Assembly (NCBI RefSeq): GCF_014201505.1
Contig: NZ_JACHEO010000005.1
Span: forward strand, 62,001 to 126,000
Origin: Desulfoprunum benzoelyticum
GTDB lineage: Bacteria; Desulfobacterota; Desulfobulbia; Desulfobulbales; Desulfocapsaceae
Direction: 5' to 3'
Length of the DNA: 64,000 nucleotides
Shown here: positions 6,734 to 15,705 of the stretch, piece by piece
Layout: every line of letters starts with the position of its first letter
Position numbering within the stretch: position 1 is the stretch's first letter
Position numbers and translations under genes: made by a program
Notes under the pieces: model-generated
The model's input: the letters and a program-made list of their open reading frames with translations, nothing else
Told to the model about the DNA's origin: nothing
The model's database searches: none

Positions 6734-8929
6734 TCAGAGAATGGTCAGCTTGGCATAATCGAGATGCAGGGTCTTCATCCCATGCCGGTCAAACAGGACG
6801 TCGAGCGTCCGCGGCCCGGACAGTTTGGTGACCTTGCCCTCGCCGAAGAAGGGGTGGCTGACCTTGCATCCCTTCGCGAATTCCGAGATCGCCGGCGGTT
6901 GCCGCCGGGCCGGGGCGGCGGGAAGCCGGGGGGCGGCCGGGTCCGGAATACTCGTTGATCCCGACCATTCCCCGGTGCTGCCGGCCTCCGCCGATATCCG
7001 CTCGTAGAGCCCGGGGCCGAGTTCGGTCAGAAACGGCGACATGCCGGCCCGGCGGAACTGCCGATCCGGGGTCATCAACTCCCGCGGGTAGCAGAGGTAG
7101 AGAAATTTGCGGGCCCGGGTGGCGGCGACATAGAGCAGCCGCCGCTCCTCCTCCCACTGCTCGCCGATCATCGCCGCGGCATGGGGGAAGCGGCCCTCGG
7201 CCAGGCCGATGACGAACACCGCATCGAACTCCAGCCCCTTGGCGGAATGGATGGTCGACAGCACCAGCCGCTCCTCGGCTCGCCGGTGGCCGTGCTGGTC
7301 GGGCTCCGGCGGATCGAGGGCGGTATCGTCGATGAACGATTGCAGGTCCTGGTAGCCGGCCATGACGCCCTTCAACTGGTCGAGATCCTTCTGCCGCTTC
7401 GGGTAGTCATCGGCGAACAGCTGCTCGAAGATCGGCTGGTAATAGGCGAGGACGACCTCGTACAACTCCGGCAGGCTGCGCTCCCTGCCCCGCAGGTCGG
7501 CAAAGAGCTCGTTGAGACGGGCGAAACCCTGCTGCCAGCTTCTCCCGGCCGGGTACCCGGCCAGGGCCTGGAACGGGTCGCCGGCCGTCATGACGGTCGC
7601 GGTGATCTTCTGCGCCGTCTTCGGCCCGACCTTGTCGAGCTGGAGCAGGATCCGGTTCCAGCTCAGGGAATCGCGGGGATTGGCGACGACCCGCAGAAAA
7701 GAGAGAAAATCCTTCATGTGGGCCGATTCGGTCAGTTTCAGGCCGCCCCGTTTCTCGAAATCGATGCCCGTCGCCCCCAGTTCGAGCTCGAGCTTGTACG
7801 AGTGGAAACCGGAGCGGAACAGCACCGCGATCTCCTGTATCGGGGTGCCCAGGGCCAGCAGCTCGCGCACCCGGCGGACCACGAACAGCGCCTCTTCCCG
7901 CTCATCGCGGCCGGCGAAGAGCGCCGGGCGGACCCCGCCTTCGGTCCGGGAAAACAGGGTCTTGGTGTATTTCTCGGCGGCATTTTTGATGATGTCGTTG
8001 GTCAGCGCCAGGATCGGCTGGGTCGAGCGGTAATTCTCCTCGAGCTTGATGATCCGGGTGTCGGGGTAGACCTTCGGGAACCGCATGATGTTGTAGAAAT
8101 CGGCGCCGCGGAACGAGTAGATCGACTGGGCGTCGTCGCCGACCGCCATGACGTTGTCATGGGTGGAGGCGGCCAGGCGGACGATATCGGCCTGGATCAG
8201 GTTGGTGTCCTGGTACTCGTCGACCATGATGTGGGAGAAGCGCTCGGAAATCAGCCGCCGCACCTCCTCCGACTCCTGCAGCATCCGCTTCCAGTTGACG
8301 AGCAGGTCGTCGTAATCCATCAGGCCGTTGTCGCGCTTGAATTCGCCGTAGTGCCGCTGCAGCCGGAGGATGTCGTCGAGATGCTCGCTGAGGTGGGCGT
8401 ACTGCTCGAAGACCAGGTCCTCCAGTTCCATCGACTTGTTGACGGCGCCGCTGATCATCGAGATCAGGACCCGTTTGGAGGGGAACTGTTTCGACGCCCC
8501 GCCGAAGCCGAGCGATGACTTGAGGAGGTTGATGATCCCCTCGGCGTCGGCCCGGTCGATGATGGTGAAGTTCGAGGCGAAGCCGAGACAGGCGCCGTAG
8601 CGGCGCAGCAGCATGTTGGCGGTGCCGTGGAATGTGCCGCCGACCACCCGGCCGCAGCTGTCGTTGAGAAGGCGGCCGGAGCGCCACAGCATCTCCTGGG
8701 CGGCCTTGCGGGTGAAGGTCAGCAGCAGGATCTTCTCCGGCGGGATGCCGTGCTGCATCAGATAGGCCACCCGGTAGACCAGGGTCCGGGTCTTGCCGCT
8801 GCCGGCCCCGGCAATGACGAGGACCGGGCCGTCGACCGTCGTCACCGCCTCGTACTGGGCATCGTTGAGTTCGCTCAGATCGACGGCGGCGACGCCTCCG
8901 GCCCCTGAAAATGGTCCCTCGTTGTTCAT
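6734..8929 (-). CDS. UvrD/PcrA-type superfamily 1 ATP-dependent DNA helicase
   Basis: 731 residues from the chosen ATG. SF1A 3'-5' helicase motifs in order: LNDAQYEAV (Q motif), AGAGSGKTRT (Walker A), VDEYQDTN (Walker B), GDDAQSIYSFRGA (motif III), LEENYRST (motif IV), STIHSAKGLEFDAVF (motif V) and YVAATRARKFLYL (motif VI). The C-terminal ~45 residues resemble the Tudor-like RNA-polymerase-binding tail of PcrA/UvrD. It acts in nucleotide excision repair and conflict resolution. The open frame extends 12 codons further upstream, but the conserved part begins after ATG 8929. First gene of the operon with folC. Confidence 0.9.
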   Translation of the reverse strand: MNNEGPFSGAGGVAAVDLSELNDAQYEAVTTVDGPVLVIAGAGSGKTRTLVYRVAYLMQHGIPPEKILLLTFTRKAAQEMLWRSGRLLNDSCGRVVGGTFHGTANMLLRRYGACLGFASNFTIIDRADAEGIINLLKSSLGFGGASKQFPSKRVLISMISGAVNKSMELEDLVFEQYAHLSEHLDDILRLQRHYGEFKRDNGLMDYDDLLVNWKRMLQESEEVRRLISERFSHIMVDEYQDTNLIQADIVRLAASTHDNVMAVGDDAQSIYSFRGADFYNIMRFPKVYPDTRIIKLEENYRSTQPILALTNDIIKNAAEKYTKTLFSRTEGGVRPALFAGRDEREEALFVVRRVRELLALGTPIQEIAVLFRSGFHSYKLELELGATGIDFEKRGGLKLTESAHMKDFLSFLRVVANPRDSLSWNRILLQLDKVGPKTAQKITATVMTAGDPFQALAGYPAGRSWQQGFARLNELFADLRGRERSLPELYEVVLAYYQPIFEQLFADDYPKRQKDLDQLKGVMAGYQDLQSFIDDTALDPPEPDQHGHRRAEERLVLSTIHSAKGLEFDAVFVIGLAEGRFPHAAAMIGEQWEEERRLLYVAATRARKFLYLCYPRELMTPDRQFRRAGMSPFLTELGPGLYERISAEAGSTGEWSGSTSIPDPAAPRLPAAPARRQPPAISEFAKGCKVSHPFFGEGKVTKLSGPRTLDVLFDRHGMKTLHLDYAKLTIL

Positions 8930-8997
8930 GGCCGCTACTCTAACACAGGCCCCACAGCCCCGCAACGTCGGTTGACAAAATGCTCTTCGCCGTTATA

Positions 8998-9104
8998 GTT
9001 ATGGGCCGTTACGAAATAACCATTGCATGTTCACCCATTTCGTTACGGCCCCTTGAGCCGGTAACGACGCTGCAATATCATGGTTATTGCTGTACAACGG
9101 CTTA
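8998..9104 (+). repeat. Dispersed ~107-bp palindromic repeat, copy 2
   Basis: Second copy of the element at 3911-4016, same orientation, in the divergent gap between the helicase gene and the 9179 gene. Stem arms are 9003-9017 (GGGCCGTTACGAAAT) and 9037-9051 (ATTTCGTTACGGCCC), one internal mismatch. The right half differs more from copy 1 but keeps CCGGTA, GGTTATT and TACAACGGCTTA. Confidence 0.75.
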
Positions 9105-9178
9105 CCAGCCGAAATCGGCACCGCCGCCCGCCGGCCGGTGTCCCTGAAACCGCCAATTCCCCCACGACACGAACCGCC

Positions 9179-9577
9179 ATGGATGCAACGACCCTGCCGA
9201 CCCTGTTCACCCCCGACACCCTGCTCCGCCTCTTTCCCCGGGAACGCGCGAACGAGTTCTTCGAGGCCCTGTTCGGCGACGCCGACGAGGGCGCCTACGA
9301 TATCGAGCTGGGATACCGCGGCCTGCAGGGCAGCGAGCTGGTCATGGAACTGCGGCTGCACGAACGACCGGGCCGCTGTCTCGCCTGCAATCTGACCCAG
9401 GGCCTGCCCCAGGTCTTCTCCCGCCATCCGGTCATCAACCTCAACAGCCTGGTCGAGGACATCGGCGAATTGCTCCGGGGTCGGGCCCGGTGCAGCGGAT
9501 GGTCGCTGGGCTCCACCGAGCAGCAGAGCCGGTCGCTCCATGTCGTGCCGTTGAAGATCCGTCTCGAAACGGTCTGA
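9179..9577 (+). CDS. Conserved uncharacterised protein (Desulfobulbales-type)
   Basis: 132 residues from ATG 9179 (MDATTLPTLF). Acidic-hydrophobic N-terminus with RLFPRERANEFFEALFGD, then a beta-rich middle and LHERPGRCLACNLTQGLPQVFSRHP, where two Cys three residues apart could bind a metal. No signal peptide or membrane segment. I recall relatives in Desulfobulbaceae genomes carrying a spurious eukaryotic homeobox name, which should be ignored. The longer open frame from 9080 begins inside the palindromic repeat, which supports the later start. It precedes nagZ by about 80 bases on the same strand. Function unknown. Confidence 0.65.
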   Translation: MDATTLPTLFTPDTLLRLFPRERANEFFEALFGDADEGAYDIELGYRGLQGSELVMELRLHERPGRCLACNLTQGLPQVFSRHPVINLNSLVEDIGELLRGRARCSGWSLGSTEQQSRSLHVVPLKIRLETV

Positions 9578-9659
9578 TCCGAGCCGGGTCTTCGCCGTCA
9601 GCAGGAGGCCGTCCCGGCAGGTCTGCATCCTTCCCCCCTGACAGGACCGCCACCACCCC

Positions 9660-10694
9660 ATGGACCTACCCCAGCAGATCGCCCAACTCCTGATCGTCGG
9701 CTTCCAAGGCGACAGGCTTCTCCCGAACAGCACCCTCGCCGCCGACCTGCACGAGCGGGCCCTGGGCGGAGTCATCCTCTTCGACCGCCTCCTCGCCGAA
9801 AAACGAGCGGACAACAATATCGTCTCGGCGGCCCAGACCGCCCGGCTCTGCGCCGAGCTGCAGGACTGCGCCGGCGGCCGGCTGCTGATCGCCGTCGATC
9901 AGGAGGGCGGCATGGTCAGCCGGTTCAAGGCCGAGCGCGGCTTCCCGACCACGGCCTCGGCCGGGCGCCTGGGCCGGTGCGGCGATGTCGGCCTGACCGC
10001 CATCAACGCCGCCTGCACCGCCGCGATGCTCAGCACTCTCGGCATCAACCTCAATCTCGCCCCGGTCGTCGACCTCGATGTCGAAACCGACAACCCGATC
10101 ATCGGCCGCTATCAACGCAGCTTCGCCGCCGACCCGGCCGTCGTCGGCCGCCATGCGACGGCGTGGATCACCGCCCACCGCCGGCGCCGCATCCTCACCT
10201 GCCTGAAACATTTTCCCGGCCACGGCTCGGCGCTGGCCGACTCCCATCTCGGCTTCGTCGATATCAGCGCCGCCTGGCGGGAGGAGGAGCTGGAGCCTTT
10301 CCGCACCCTGATCACCGGGAACAAGGCCGATCTGGTGATGGTCGGTCATCTCTTTAACAGCCGGATCGACCCCCTGTTGCCGGCCACCCTGTCGCCGGCG
10401 GCGATCGACGGTCTGCTGCGCCGCGATCTCGGCTTCGACGGCGCGGTCATCACCGACGATCTGCAGATGCGGGCCATCACCGACCGCTACGGCCTGGCCG
10501 AGGCCTGCATCATGGCCTTGACAGCGGGGGCGGACATCCTCATCATTGGGAATAACCTTCAGTATGATCCGCTGATCGTCGGCAGGATCACCGCCGCAAT
10601 CGTCGAGGCGGTGCGGCAGGGCCGGTTGGCCGAGGAACGGATACACGCGGCCTGGCAGCGGGTCAGAAAACTGCAAAACTTCATCCACAGGTAA
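9660..10694 (+). CDS. nagZ: Beta-N-acetylhexosaminidase, glycoside hydrolase family 3
   Basis: 344 residues, a single GH3 TIM barrel as in NagZ, which removes N-acetylglucosamine from anhydromuropeptides during cytoplasmic peptidoglycan recycling. Visible are AVDQEGGMVSR (substrate pocket), NLAPVVDLD, the CLKHFPGHGSALADSH loop holding the NagZ-type His-Asp general acid pair, and VITDDLQMRA with the nucleophile Asp. No signal peptide, consistent with cytoplasmic NagZ. The start ATG follows a poor ribosome site. The TM2 gene starts 5 bases after its stop. Confidence 0.92.
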   Translation: MDLPQQIAQLLIVGFQGDRLLPNSTLAADLHERALGGVILFDRLLAEKRADNNIVSAAQTARLCAELQDCAGGRLLIAVDQEGGMVSRFKAERGFPTTASAGRLGRCGDVGLTAINAACTAAMLSTLGINLNLAPVVDLDVETDNPIIGRYQRSFAADPAVVGRHATAWITAHRRRRILTCLKHFPGHGSALADSHLGFVDISAAWREEELEPFRTLITGNKADLVMVGHLFNSRIDPLLPATLSPAAIDGLLRRDLGFDGAVITDDLQMRAITDRYGLAEACIMALTAGADILIIGNNLQYDPLIVGRITAAIVEAVRQGRLAEERIHAAWQRVRKLQNFIHR

Positions 10695-10699
10695 GGAAC

Positions 10700-11104
10700 A
10701 TGCGGACGGACAATCCCCCCACCCATTCGATCGTCGTCGGGTATCTTCTCTGGCTCGTCGGTTTTCTCGGCGCCCATCGGTTCTACTACGGCCGCCAGAT
10801 CTCCGGCACGATCTACTTCTTCACCCTCGGCCTGCTGTTCATCGGCTGGATCGTCGATCTCTTCCTGATCCCGAAGATGAACAGGGAGGCCGATATCCGC
10901 TTCAACGAAGGCAGGATCGACTTCAATATCGCCTGGCTGCTGCTCGCCTTCGTCGGGCTGCTCGGCATCCACCGGATGTACATGGGCAAGTGGCTGACGG
11001 GCCTGCTGTATCTGTGTACCGCCGGTCTGCTCGGTGTCGGCTGGATCTATGACCTGTGGACGCTGAACGACCAGATCAGCCTGATCAACGGCCGTCGCGA
11101 ATGA
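10700..11104 (+). CDS. TM2-domain membrane protein (tandem TM2)
   Basis: 134 residues made of two TM2-like halves. Each has a hydrophobic helix with a G-x-H-R-(F/M)-Y turn (GFLGAHRFYYGR at about 21-32; GLLGIHRMYMGK at about 93-104), a second helix and a closing D-(L/W) segment. Four membrane helices are expected. Function of TM2 proteins in bacteria is unknown. Start supported by AAGGA overlapping the nagZ stop region, so it is co-transcribed with nagZ. Confidence 0.85.
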   Translation: MRTDNPPTHSIVVGYLLWLVGFLGAHRFYYGRQISGTIYFFTLGLLFIGWIVDLFLIPKMNREADIRFNEGRIDFNIAWLLLAFVGLLGIHRMYMGKWLTGLLYLCTAGLLGVGWIYDLWTLNDQISLINGRRE

Positions 11105-11136
11105 AATGGGAACGGTGAGGCGGGCCGACAGCGGCC

Positions 11137-12705
11137 TCAACCCCTGCCGCCGGGCTCGGTCCGGTGGAGGACGCGATGGACGACCGACGCCAGCTGCCGC
11201 AGCGTCAGCGGTTTGGTGCAGTACTCGCGGACCCCGGCCTGCTCCGCCGCTTCCCGCGAAAATTGCTCTGCATACCCGGAGAAGAGGACGACCGGGAGAT
11301 CGGGGCGGATCGTCCTGAACAGGGAGCTCAACTCGATCCCGGTCAGATCGGGCATGGTCAGGTCGGTGATCAGCAGGTCAAACTCCCGGTCCACCTCGGA
11401 GAACAGCGCCAGCGCCTCGCTGGCCGAGGTCATCCCGACGACCTCGTAGCCGAGGCTGCGCAGCATCTGCCCGGTGACGTTGACGACCTGTTCCTCATCG
11501 TCGACCAGCAGGATGCGTCCCTCCCCCTGCATGATCTCCGTCATGGAGATGATCTGTTCCAACTGGGTCAACTCACGCGCGATCGGCAGCAGGACCCGGA
11601 AGACAGAGCCAACGCCGACCTGGCTCTGCACGCTGATCCGCCCGCCCTGGCGGGTGATGATGCCGTGCACCATCGCCAGTCCCATGCCGGTGCCCCGGCT
11701 CTTCTCCTTGGTCGTGAAATACGGCTCGAAGATCCGCTCCACCATCTCGGCCTCTATGCCGCAGCCGGTATCGGCGACACTCAGTTCAACCCACTCCTTC
11801 CCCTCCTCGTCCCGGCCGGTCTTCGCCAGCCGCACCGTCAGTGTGCCGCGCCGGCCGGCCATGGCGTGGGCGCTGTTGGTGCAGAGATTGATCAGGACCT
11901 GGTGGATCTGCACCGGATCGACCGAGACGAGACCGCAGTGGTCGTCGATCTCCTCTATGATCTGGATGGTGGCCGGCAGCGTGACGCGCATCAGCTTCAT
12001 CACCTCCTTGACGATCGGATGGATGTGCTGCAGCAGCTCCTTTTTCTCGTGGCTGCGAGAAAAGGTCAGGATCTGTTCGACGAGGCTCTTGGCCCTCCTC
12101 GCCGCCTTGAGGATCTCATCGACATAGTCGCTGACGGTCTGGTCGAAAGAACCGTCCCGGCGCATCTTCATGCGGACGATTTCGGAATACCCCATGATCG
12201 GAGTGAGGACATTGTTGAAATCATGGGCGATTCCTCCCGCCAGGGTCCCGATCGCCTCCATTTTCTGGGTGTGGCGAAGCTGTTTCTCCAGCATATGGCG
12301 CTCAGAGACATCCGAGGCCATGATCACGACACCGTCAATCTCCCCGGACGCCCGCCGCACCGGGATAGCGGTGACGTCATACACCAGTTCCTCGCCGTCC
12401 TCGACTGAAAGCTGGACGCCTCTGACACTGGTCTCGATCTTTCCCGACTGCATCGCCCGCCAGGCGGCGCAGGAATCATCGCAGGCGGCCTGGCGGCGGC
12501 AGAAGATCTCCCGGCAGCTGCGGCCGACCGGCTCGGCGCAGAGCCTGCGGCCCCGGTCGTTGACCCAGGCCGCCTGCAGATTGCGGTCGAAATAGCCGAG
12601 AAGTCCGGGAAAACCCTGTTTGATCGCCTCCAGCTGCAGCTCAGCGGCAGCGGGAGAGTAGTCATTGTCGGACGATACCCGCCGGTTGCATTCGTCGCTC
12701 GTCAT
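11137..12705 (-). CDS. PAS-domain hybrid sensor histidine kinase with C-terminal receiver
   Basis: 522 residues, no membrane segment, so probably cytoplasmic. N-terminal PAS (about 25-140) with a Cys-rich insert CREIFCRRQAACDDSC that might bind a metal or redox cofactor; HisKA with phospho-acceptor His in GGIAHDFNN; HATPase with N box (LINLCTNSAHAM), G1 (VADTGCGIE) and G2 (GTGMGLAMVHG); receiver starting ILLVDDEEQ with acceptor Asp in LLITDLTMP. ATG 12705 has AGGAAGG 9 bases upstream, better than the GTG three codons earlier. Convergent with the TM2 gene. Ligand and target unknown. Confidence 0.9.
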   Translation of the reverse strand: MTSDECNRRVSSDNDYSPAAAELQLEAIKQGFPGLLGYFDRNLQAAWVNDRGRRLCAEPVGRSCREIFCRRQAACDDSCAAWRAMQSGKIETSVRGVQLSVEDGEELVYDVTAIPVRRASGEIDGVVIMASDVSERHMLEKQLRHTQKMEAIGTLAGGIAHDFNNVLTPIMGYSEIVRMKMRRDGSFDQTVSDYVDEILKAARRAKSLVEQILTFSRSHEKKELLQHIHPIVKEVMKLMRVTLPATIQIIEEIDDHCGLVSVDPVQIHQVLINLCTNSAHAMAGRRGTLTVRLAKTGRDEEGKEWVELSVADTGCGIEAEMVERIFEPYFTTKEKSRGTGMGLAMVHGIITRQGGRISVQSQVGVGSVFRVLLPIARELTQLEQIISMTEIMQGEGRILLVDDEEQVVNVTGQMLRSLGYEVVGMTSASEALALFSEVDREFDLLITDLTMPDLTGIELSSLFRTIRPDLPVVLFSGYAEQFSREAAEQAGVREYCTKPLTLRQLASVVHRVLHRTEPGGRG

Positions 12706-12895
12706 CCTCTGCACCTTCCTGCCCTGCCGGCCATATGCCGTTTTCCTCTGCTGAACCGCGCCGTTTCCGGGACACTCGCACCGGTCACCGCGTGTTGTTA
12801 CAACGATATCGTGCCGTCACGGCGATAACAAGAGCAATCCGCCGTTTCAGCTCTCCAGCGGCTCCCGGCAGCAGGGCGTTTCCGCCCCCTTTCCC

Positions 12896-12924
12896 TTGAC
12901 TCCTGCCATACAAATCGGTATTAC
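12896..12924 (+). promoter_or_regulatory. Likely sigma-70 promoter for the DUF493 gene
   Basis: TTGACT (12896-12901), a 17-base spacer and TATTAC (12919-12924), about 45 bases before the ATG at 12972. Good hexamers at ideal spacing in an otherwise GC-rich gap. Confidence 0.6.
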
Positions 12925-12971
12925 TTGAGGCCGATTCCAACAACCACCGTCTCCAACCCCGACATCTGTTC

Positions 12972-13232
12972 ATGAACCTTCAAGATCACCGGCCGCATAT
13001 CGTCTACCCCTGCATCTGGAGCTACAAGGTCATCGGCGAGGAAGCCGATCTCCTGCGGCAGGCCATCCTCCAGGCCTGCGCCCCGCACCCGGTGAAGATC
13101 ACGGTCGGCCGGTCGAGCCGAGGGGGAAGGTACCACAGCCTCGAGGCCACGATCGAGATCGGAGACGAACAGACCCGTCTGACAATCTTTGAACGCCTGA
13201 AAAACCATCCCGCAGTCAAGATCCTCCTGTAA
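12972..13232 (+). CDS. DUF493/YbeD-family protein
   Basis: 86 residues matching the small ACT-like YbeD fold. It contains YPCIWSYKVIG near the start, then a helix, a GRSSRGGRYHSLEATIEI beta segment and a final helix with RLKNHPAVKILL. E. coli YbeD is proposed to have a regulatory role but its function is not settled. It is followed after 4 bases by the uncharacterised 13237 gene, so the two form an operon behind the promoter at 12896-12924. Confidence 0.85.
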   Translation: MNLQDHRPHIVYPCIWSYKVIGEEADLLRQAILQACAPHPVKITVGRSSRGGRYHSLEATIEIGDEQTRLTIFERLKNHPAVKILL

Positions 13233-13236
13233 CGCC

Positions 13237-13752
13237 ATGACCGAGAACACAGCCGCCATCAAGTCCCAGCTCATCCCGGCCCTCCGCGAGGGGCTCGGCC
13301 TCATCCAGATGATCGTCTTCAAGGAGATCCGCGCCCAGCTCGTCCGCAAACAGCCGGATGGCGACGCCACCCACTTGTCGCGACTGGCGGGGACCATCAC
13401 CAACGAGCTGTTCGGCACCCCCAACCCGGAGGAGCAATTCGTCCGCTTCCGCCGGGAACACTGGGGCACCATCGAACAGGAACTCCTCAGCCTCGGGACC
13501 GACAACCCCGGGCTCCGCGCCCCGATCACCGATGCCCTGCGGGTCCAGGCCCTGTGCGACAGCCAGGAAGGTCTCGGCGACGATGCCTCGGCCCTGGCCA
13601 GAGCCGATGCCCTCGGCATCCTGGTCCGCGACCGCGACATTCCCCTGCCTTCGACGTTCATGACGATGGTGCGCGAACTGGGCCGTCAGCACAACCTCAT
13701 CATCCCCCCGATGCCGATGGATGCCAATCCCGGACCAGGTGTGGTGCATTAG
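13237..13752 (+). CDS. Conserved uncharacterised protein
   Basis: 171 residues, soluble, mostly helical. Notable conserved-looking stretches are LREGLGLIQMIVFKEIRAQL and ITNELFGTPNPEEQFVRF. No catalytic motif, signal peptide or membrane segment is seen and I do not recognise the family. Codon use and GC content match the neighbours, so it is a resident gene. It is co-transcribed with the DUF493 gene (4-base gap) and converges with pabB, 12 bases from its stop. Confidence 0.7.
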   Translation: MTENTAAIKSQLIPALREGLGLIQMIVFKEIRAQLVRKQPDGDATHLSRLAGTITNELFGTPNPEEQFVRFRREHWGTIEQELLSLGTDNPGLRAPITDALRVQALCDSQEGLGDDASALARADALGILVRDRDIPLPSTFMTMVRELGRQHNLIIPPMPMDANPGPGVVH

Positions 13753-13764
13753 CAGGAGCTGCGG

Positions 13765-15705
13765 TCAGGACGACGATCCGACCGCTTTCCCCACCCCCCG
13801 CCGCAGGGTCACCCGCACCAGTCCGCGCACCGCGTTGCAGAGGTAGATCGCCTCGGCGGCCATCACATCCGCCGGCGTCAGCCTCGCCTCGACGGTCGGC
13901 CGCTCCCGATCGTCGAGCAGCTGCTCGCGCATCACCCCCGGCAGCAGGCCGCTGGCCAAAGGCGGGGTCCGGTAGCGGCCGTCGGCATAGACCACGACGT
14001 TGCTGATGCAGCCCTCCGTGACCTCGCCCCGGCGGTTGACGAACAGCCGGTCGTACAGTCCCTCCTCCTGCCCCGCCCGGAATTCCCGGTCGTACAGCTC
14101 CCGGTTGGTCGTCTTGTGCCGCAGCCAGGGCGAATCGCCATCGATCACGTGCACAGAGAAATCGATCTCGGGGAGACCGGGGCCGGGCTGTTCCGGGCTG
14201 GCCGGCAGACGCAGCAGCTCCGGGGCCTCACAGGGCTGGGCGGCGATTCCAATCGTTCCATCCTTGGCCAGGGTCAGACGCACCCGCATGCAGTGGCCGG
14301 CAAAGGCGGCGGCCTGCCGCTCCAGCCGCTGCCTGATCTCGGTCTCCGACCAGGAAAAGCACAGCTCCGCCGCCGATCTTTCCAGTCGCGCCAGATGGCG
14401 ATCAAGGCGCCGGTATCCCGCCCCGGGCTGCCACAGCATCGTCGTCAAAAGCTCGAATCCCGGTCGGCAGTGGCTGAGAAAGCGCCCCTTGAGCAGACAT
14501 TCCTGCCATTCCTGCTCGGGATCGGAATCGATGATGATCCCCGAGCCGATCCCCATCTCGCCGCGAGTACCACGCAGGACCACCGTCCGGATCGGGACGC
14601 TGAAGACCGCGGCGCCGTCGGGGGCGAGATAGCCGATGGCCCCGGTGTAGACGCCCCGCCGCTCCTTTTCCAGTTCGTTGATGATCTCCATGGTCCGGAT
14701 CTTCGGCGCCCCGGTCACCGAGCCGCAGGGAAAAAGGGCATGGAAAAGATTGTAGAGGCCGAACCCGTCGCCGGTTCGGTCGCCGCCGGGACAGGCCTTG
14801 ACGGTCGAAGTCATCTGCAGCAGGCTTTCGTAGGTTTCGACATCGAACAGGGAAGAAACCCAGACATCCCCGCCGCCGAGGCGATGCATCAGCCGGGCCA
14901 GATCGTTGCGCAGCAGATCGACGATCATCACGTTTTCACTCCGGTTTTTCGGATCCCGGGCCAGACCGAGGCAGAGATCCCGGTCTTCGGCCGCGGTCCG
15001 TCCCCGGCGGGAGGTCCCCTTCATCGGCCGGACCGTCAGTTCCCGGCCGTCACGGCGGAAAAAAAGCTCCGGCGAAAACGACAGGATTCTTTCCTCGTCC
15101 CGTCGGATACAGGCCCCGAAGGGGACGGTCTGGCTATGGCGCAGATCGCGGTACAGCGCCTCCACCGAACCGCTCCAGGCGAACAGGAGCTTCAGGGTGT
15201 AATTGACCTGGTAGGTGTCGCCGGCGGCGATGTAGCCGCGCAGCCGGCGGATGGCCTGAAGGTATTCGGCGTGGTCGACATTCGGCTGCAGGCCGTCGAC
15301 CCGCCAGCCCGGGACGGTGGCCGGCCGCGGGCCGTCGGGCAGATCGCCCCTGCCGGCGGCGTGATCGTAGATGTACGGTTTGCGATACACGCCAAGGTCG
15401 GCCAGGGCGGCGGGCGCGGCGGCCGCCCCCCGGTCGAAGGCGAGCTTTTCCTCGAGCAGGCCGCCGAAATCGTAGTCGAACCAGCCGGCCAGCCAGAACC
15501 CCTGCTTGAGCCAGTCTTCGGCGATCCCCAGAAATTGCCCTGCATCCGCCCCCGGATGGCAGCGCAGACGGGCCACCGGCTCGGTGAACAGCAGGGATGT
15601 GCGGTTTTCCCGGTCCGGACGGGAGGTATCGAGAAAGACGAAATCCTTATGGTCTGCAAGAAAGCCAAACATCCCCTCGAGATCTTCCCAGGCAAGACGT
15701 TTCAT
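13765..15705 (-). CDS. pabB: Fused aminodeoxychorismate synthase component I / aminodeoxychorismate lyase (PabB-PabC)
   Basis: 646 residues from ATG 15705 (MKRLAWEDL), which has GAAGGA about 9 bases upstream. Residues ~1-430 are the chorismate-binding PabB part, with PMKGTSRRGRT (the Lys region typical of PabB), ENVMIVDLLRNDL, GSVTGAPKIRTMEII and GIGSGIIIDSDPEQEW. Residues ~435-640 are an aminotransferase class IV domain of PabC type, with RHKTTNR (PLP lysine) and EGCISNVVV. Together with a separate PabA glutaminase the protein would make 4-aminobenzoate for folate. No pabA is adjacent. Gene order next to folC is not kept, but both serve folate synthesis. Confidence 0.92.
   Translation of the reverse strand: MKRLAWEDLEGMFGFLADHKDFVFLDTSRPDRENRTSLLFTEPVARLRCHPGADAGQFLGIAEDWLKQGFWLAGWFDYDFGGLLEEKLAFDRGAAAAPAALADLGVYRKPYIYDHAAGRGDLPDGPRPATVPGWRVDGLQPNVDHAEYLQAIRRLRGYIAAGDTYQVNYTLKLLFAWSGSVEALYRDLRHSQTVPFGACIRRDEERILSFSPELFFRRDGRELTVRPMKGTSRRGRTAAEDRDLCLGLARDPKNRSENVMIVDLLRNDLARLMHRLGGGDVWVSSLFDVETYESLLQMTSTVKACPGGDRTGDGFGLYNLFHALFPCGSVTGAPKIRTMEIINELEKERRGVYTGAIGYLAPDGAAVFSVPIRTVVLRGTRGEMGIGSGIIIDSDPEQEWQECLLKGRFLSHCRPGFELLTTMLWQPGAGYRRLDRHLARLERSAAELCFSWSETEIRQRLERQAAAFAGHCMRVRLTLAKDGTIGIAAQPCEAPELLRLPASPEQPGPGLPEIDFSVHVIDGDSPWLRHKTTNRELYDREFRAGQEEGLYDRLFVNRRGEVTEGCISNVVVYADGRYRTPPLASGLLPGVMREQLLDDRERPTVEARLTPADVMAAEAIYLCNAVRGLVRVTLRRGVGKAVGSSS

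Noticed and set aside
8930-8965. Longer N-terminus for the UvrD/PcrA-type helicase
   Set aside because: The extra 12 residues (Cys-rich, MRGCGACVRVAA) are not conserved-looking; the ATG at 8929 is the better start.
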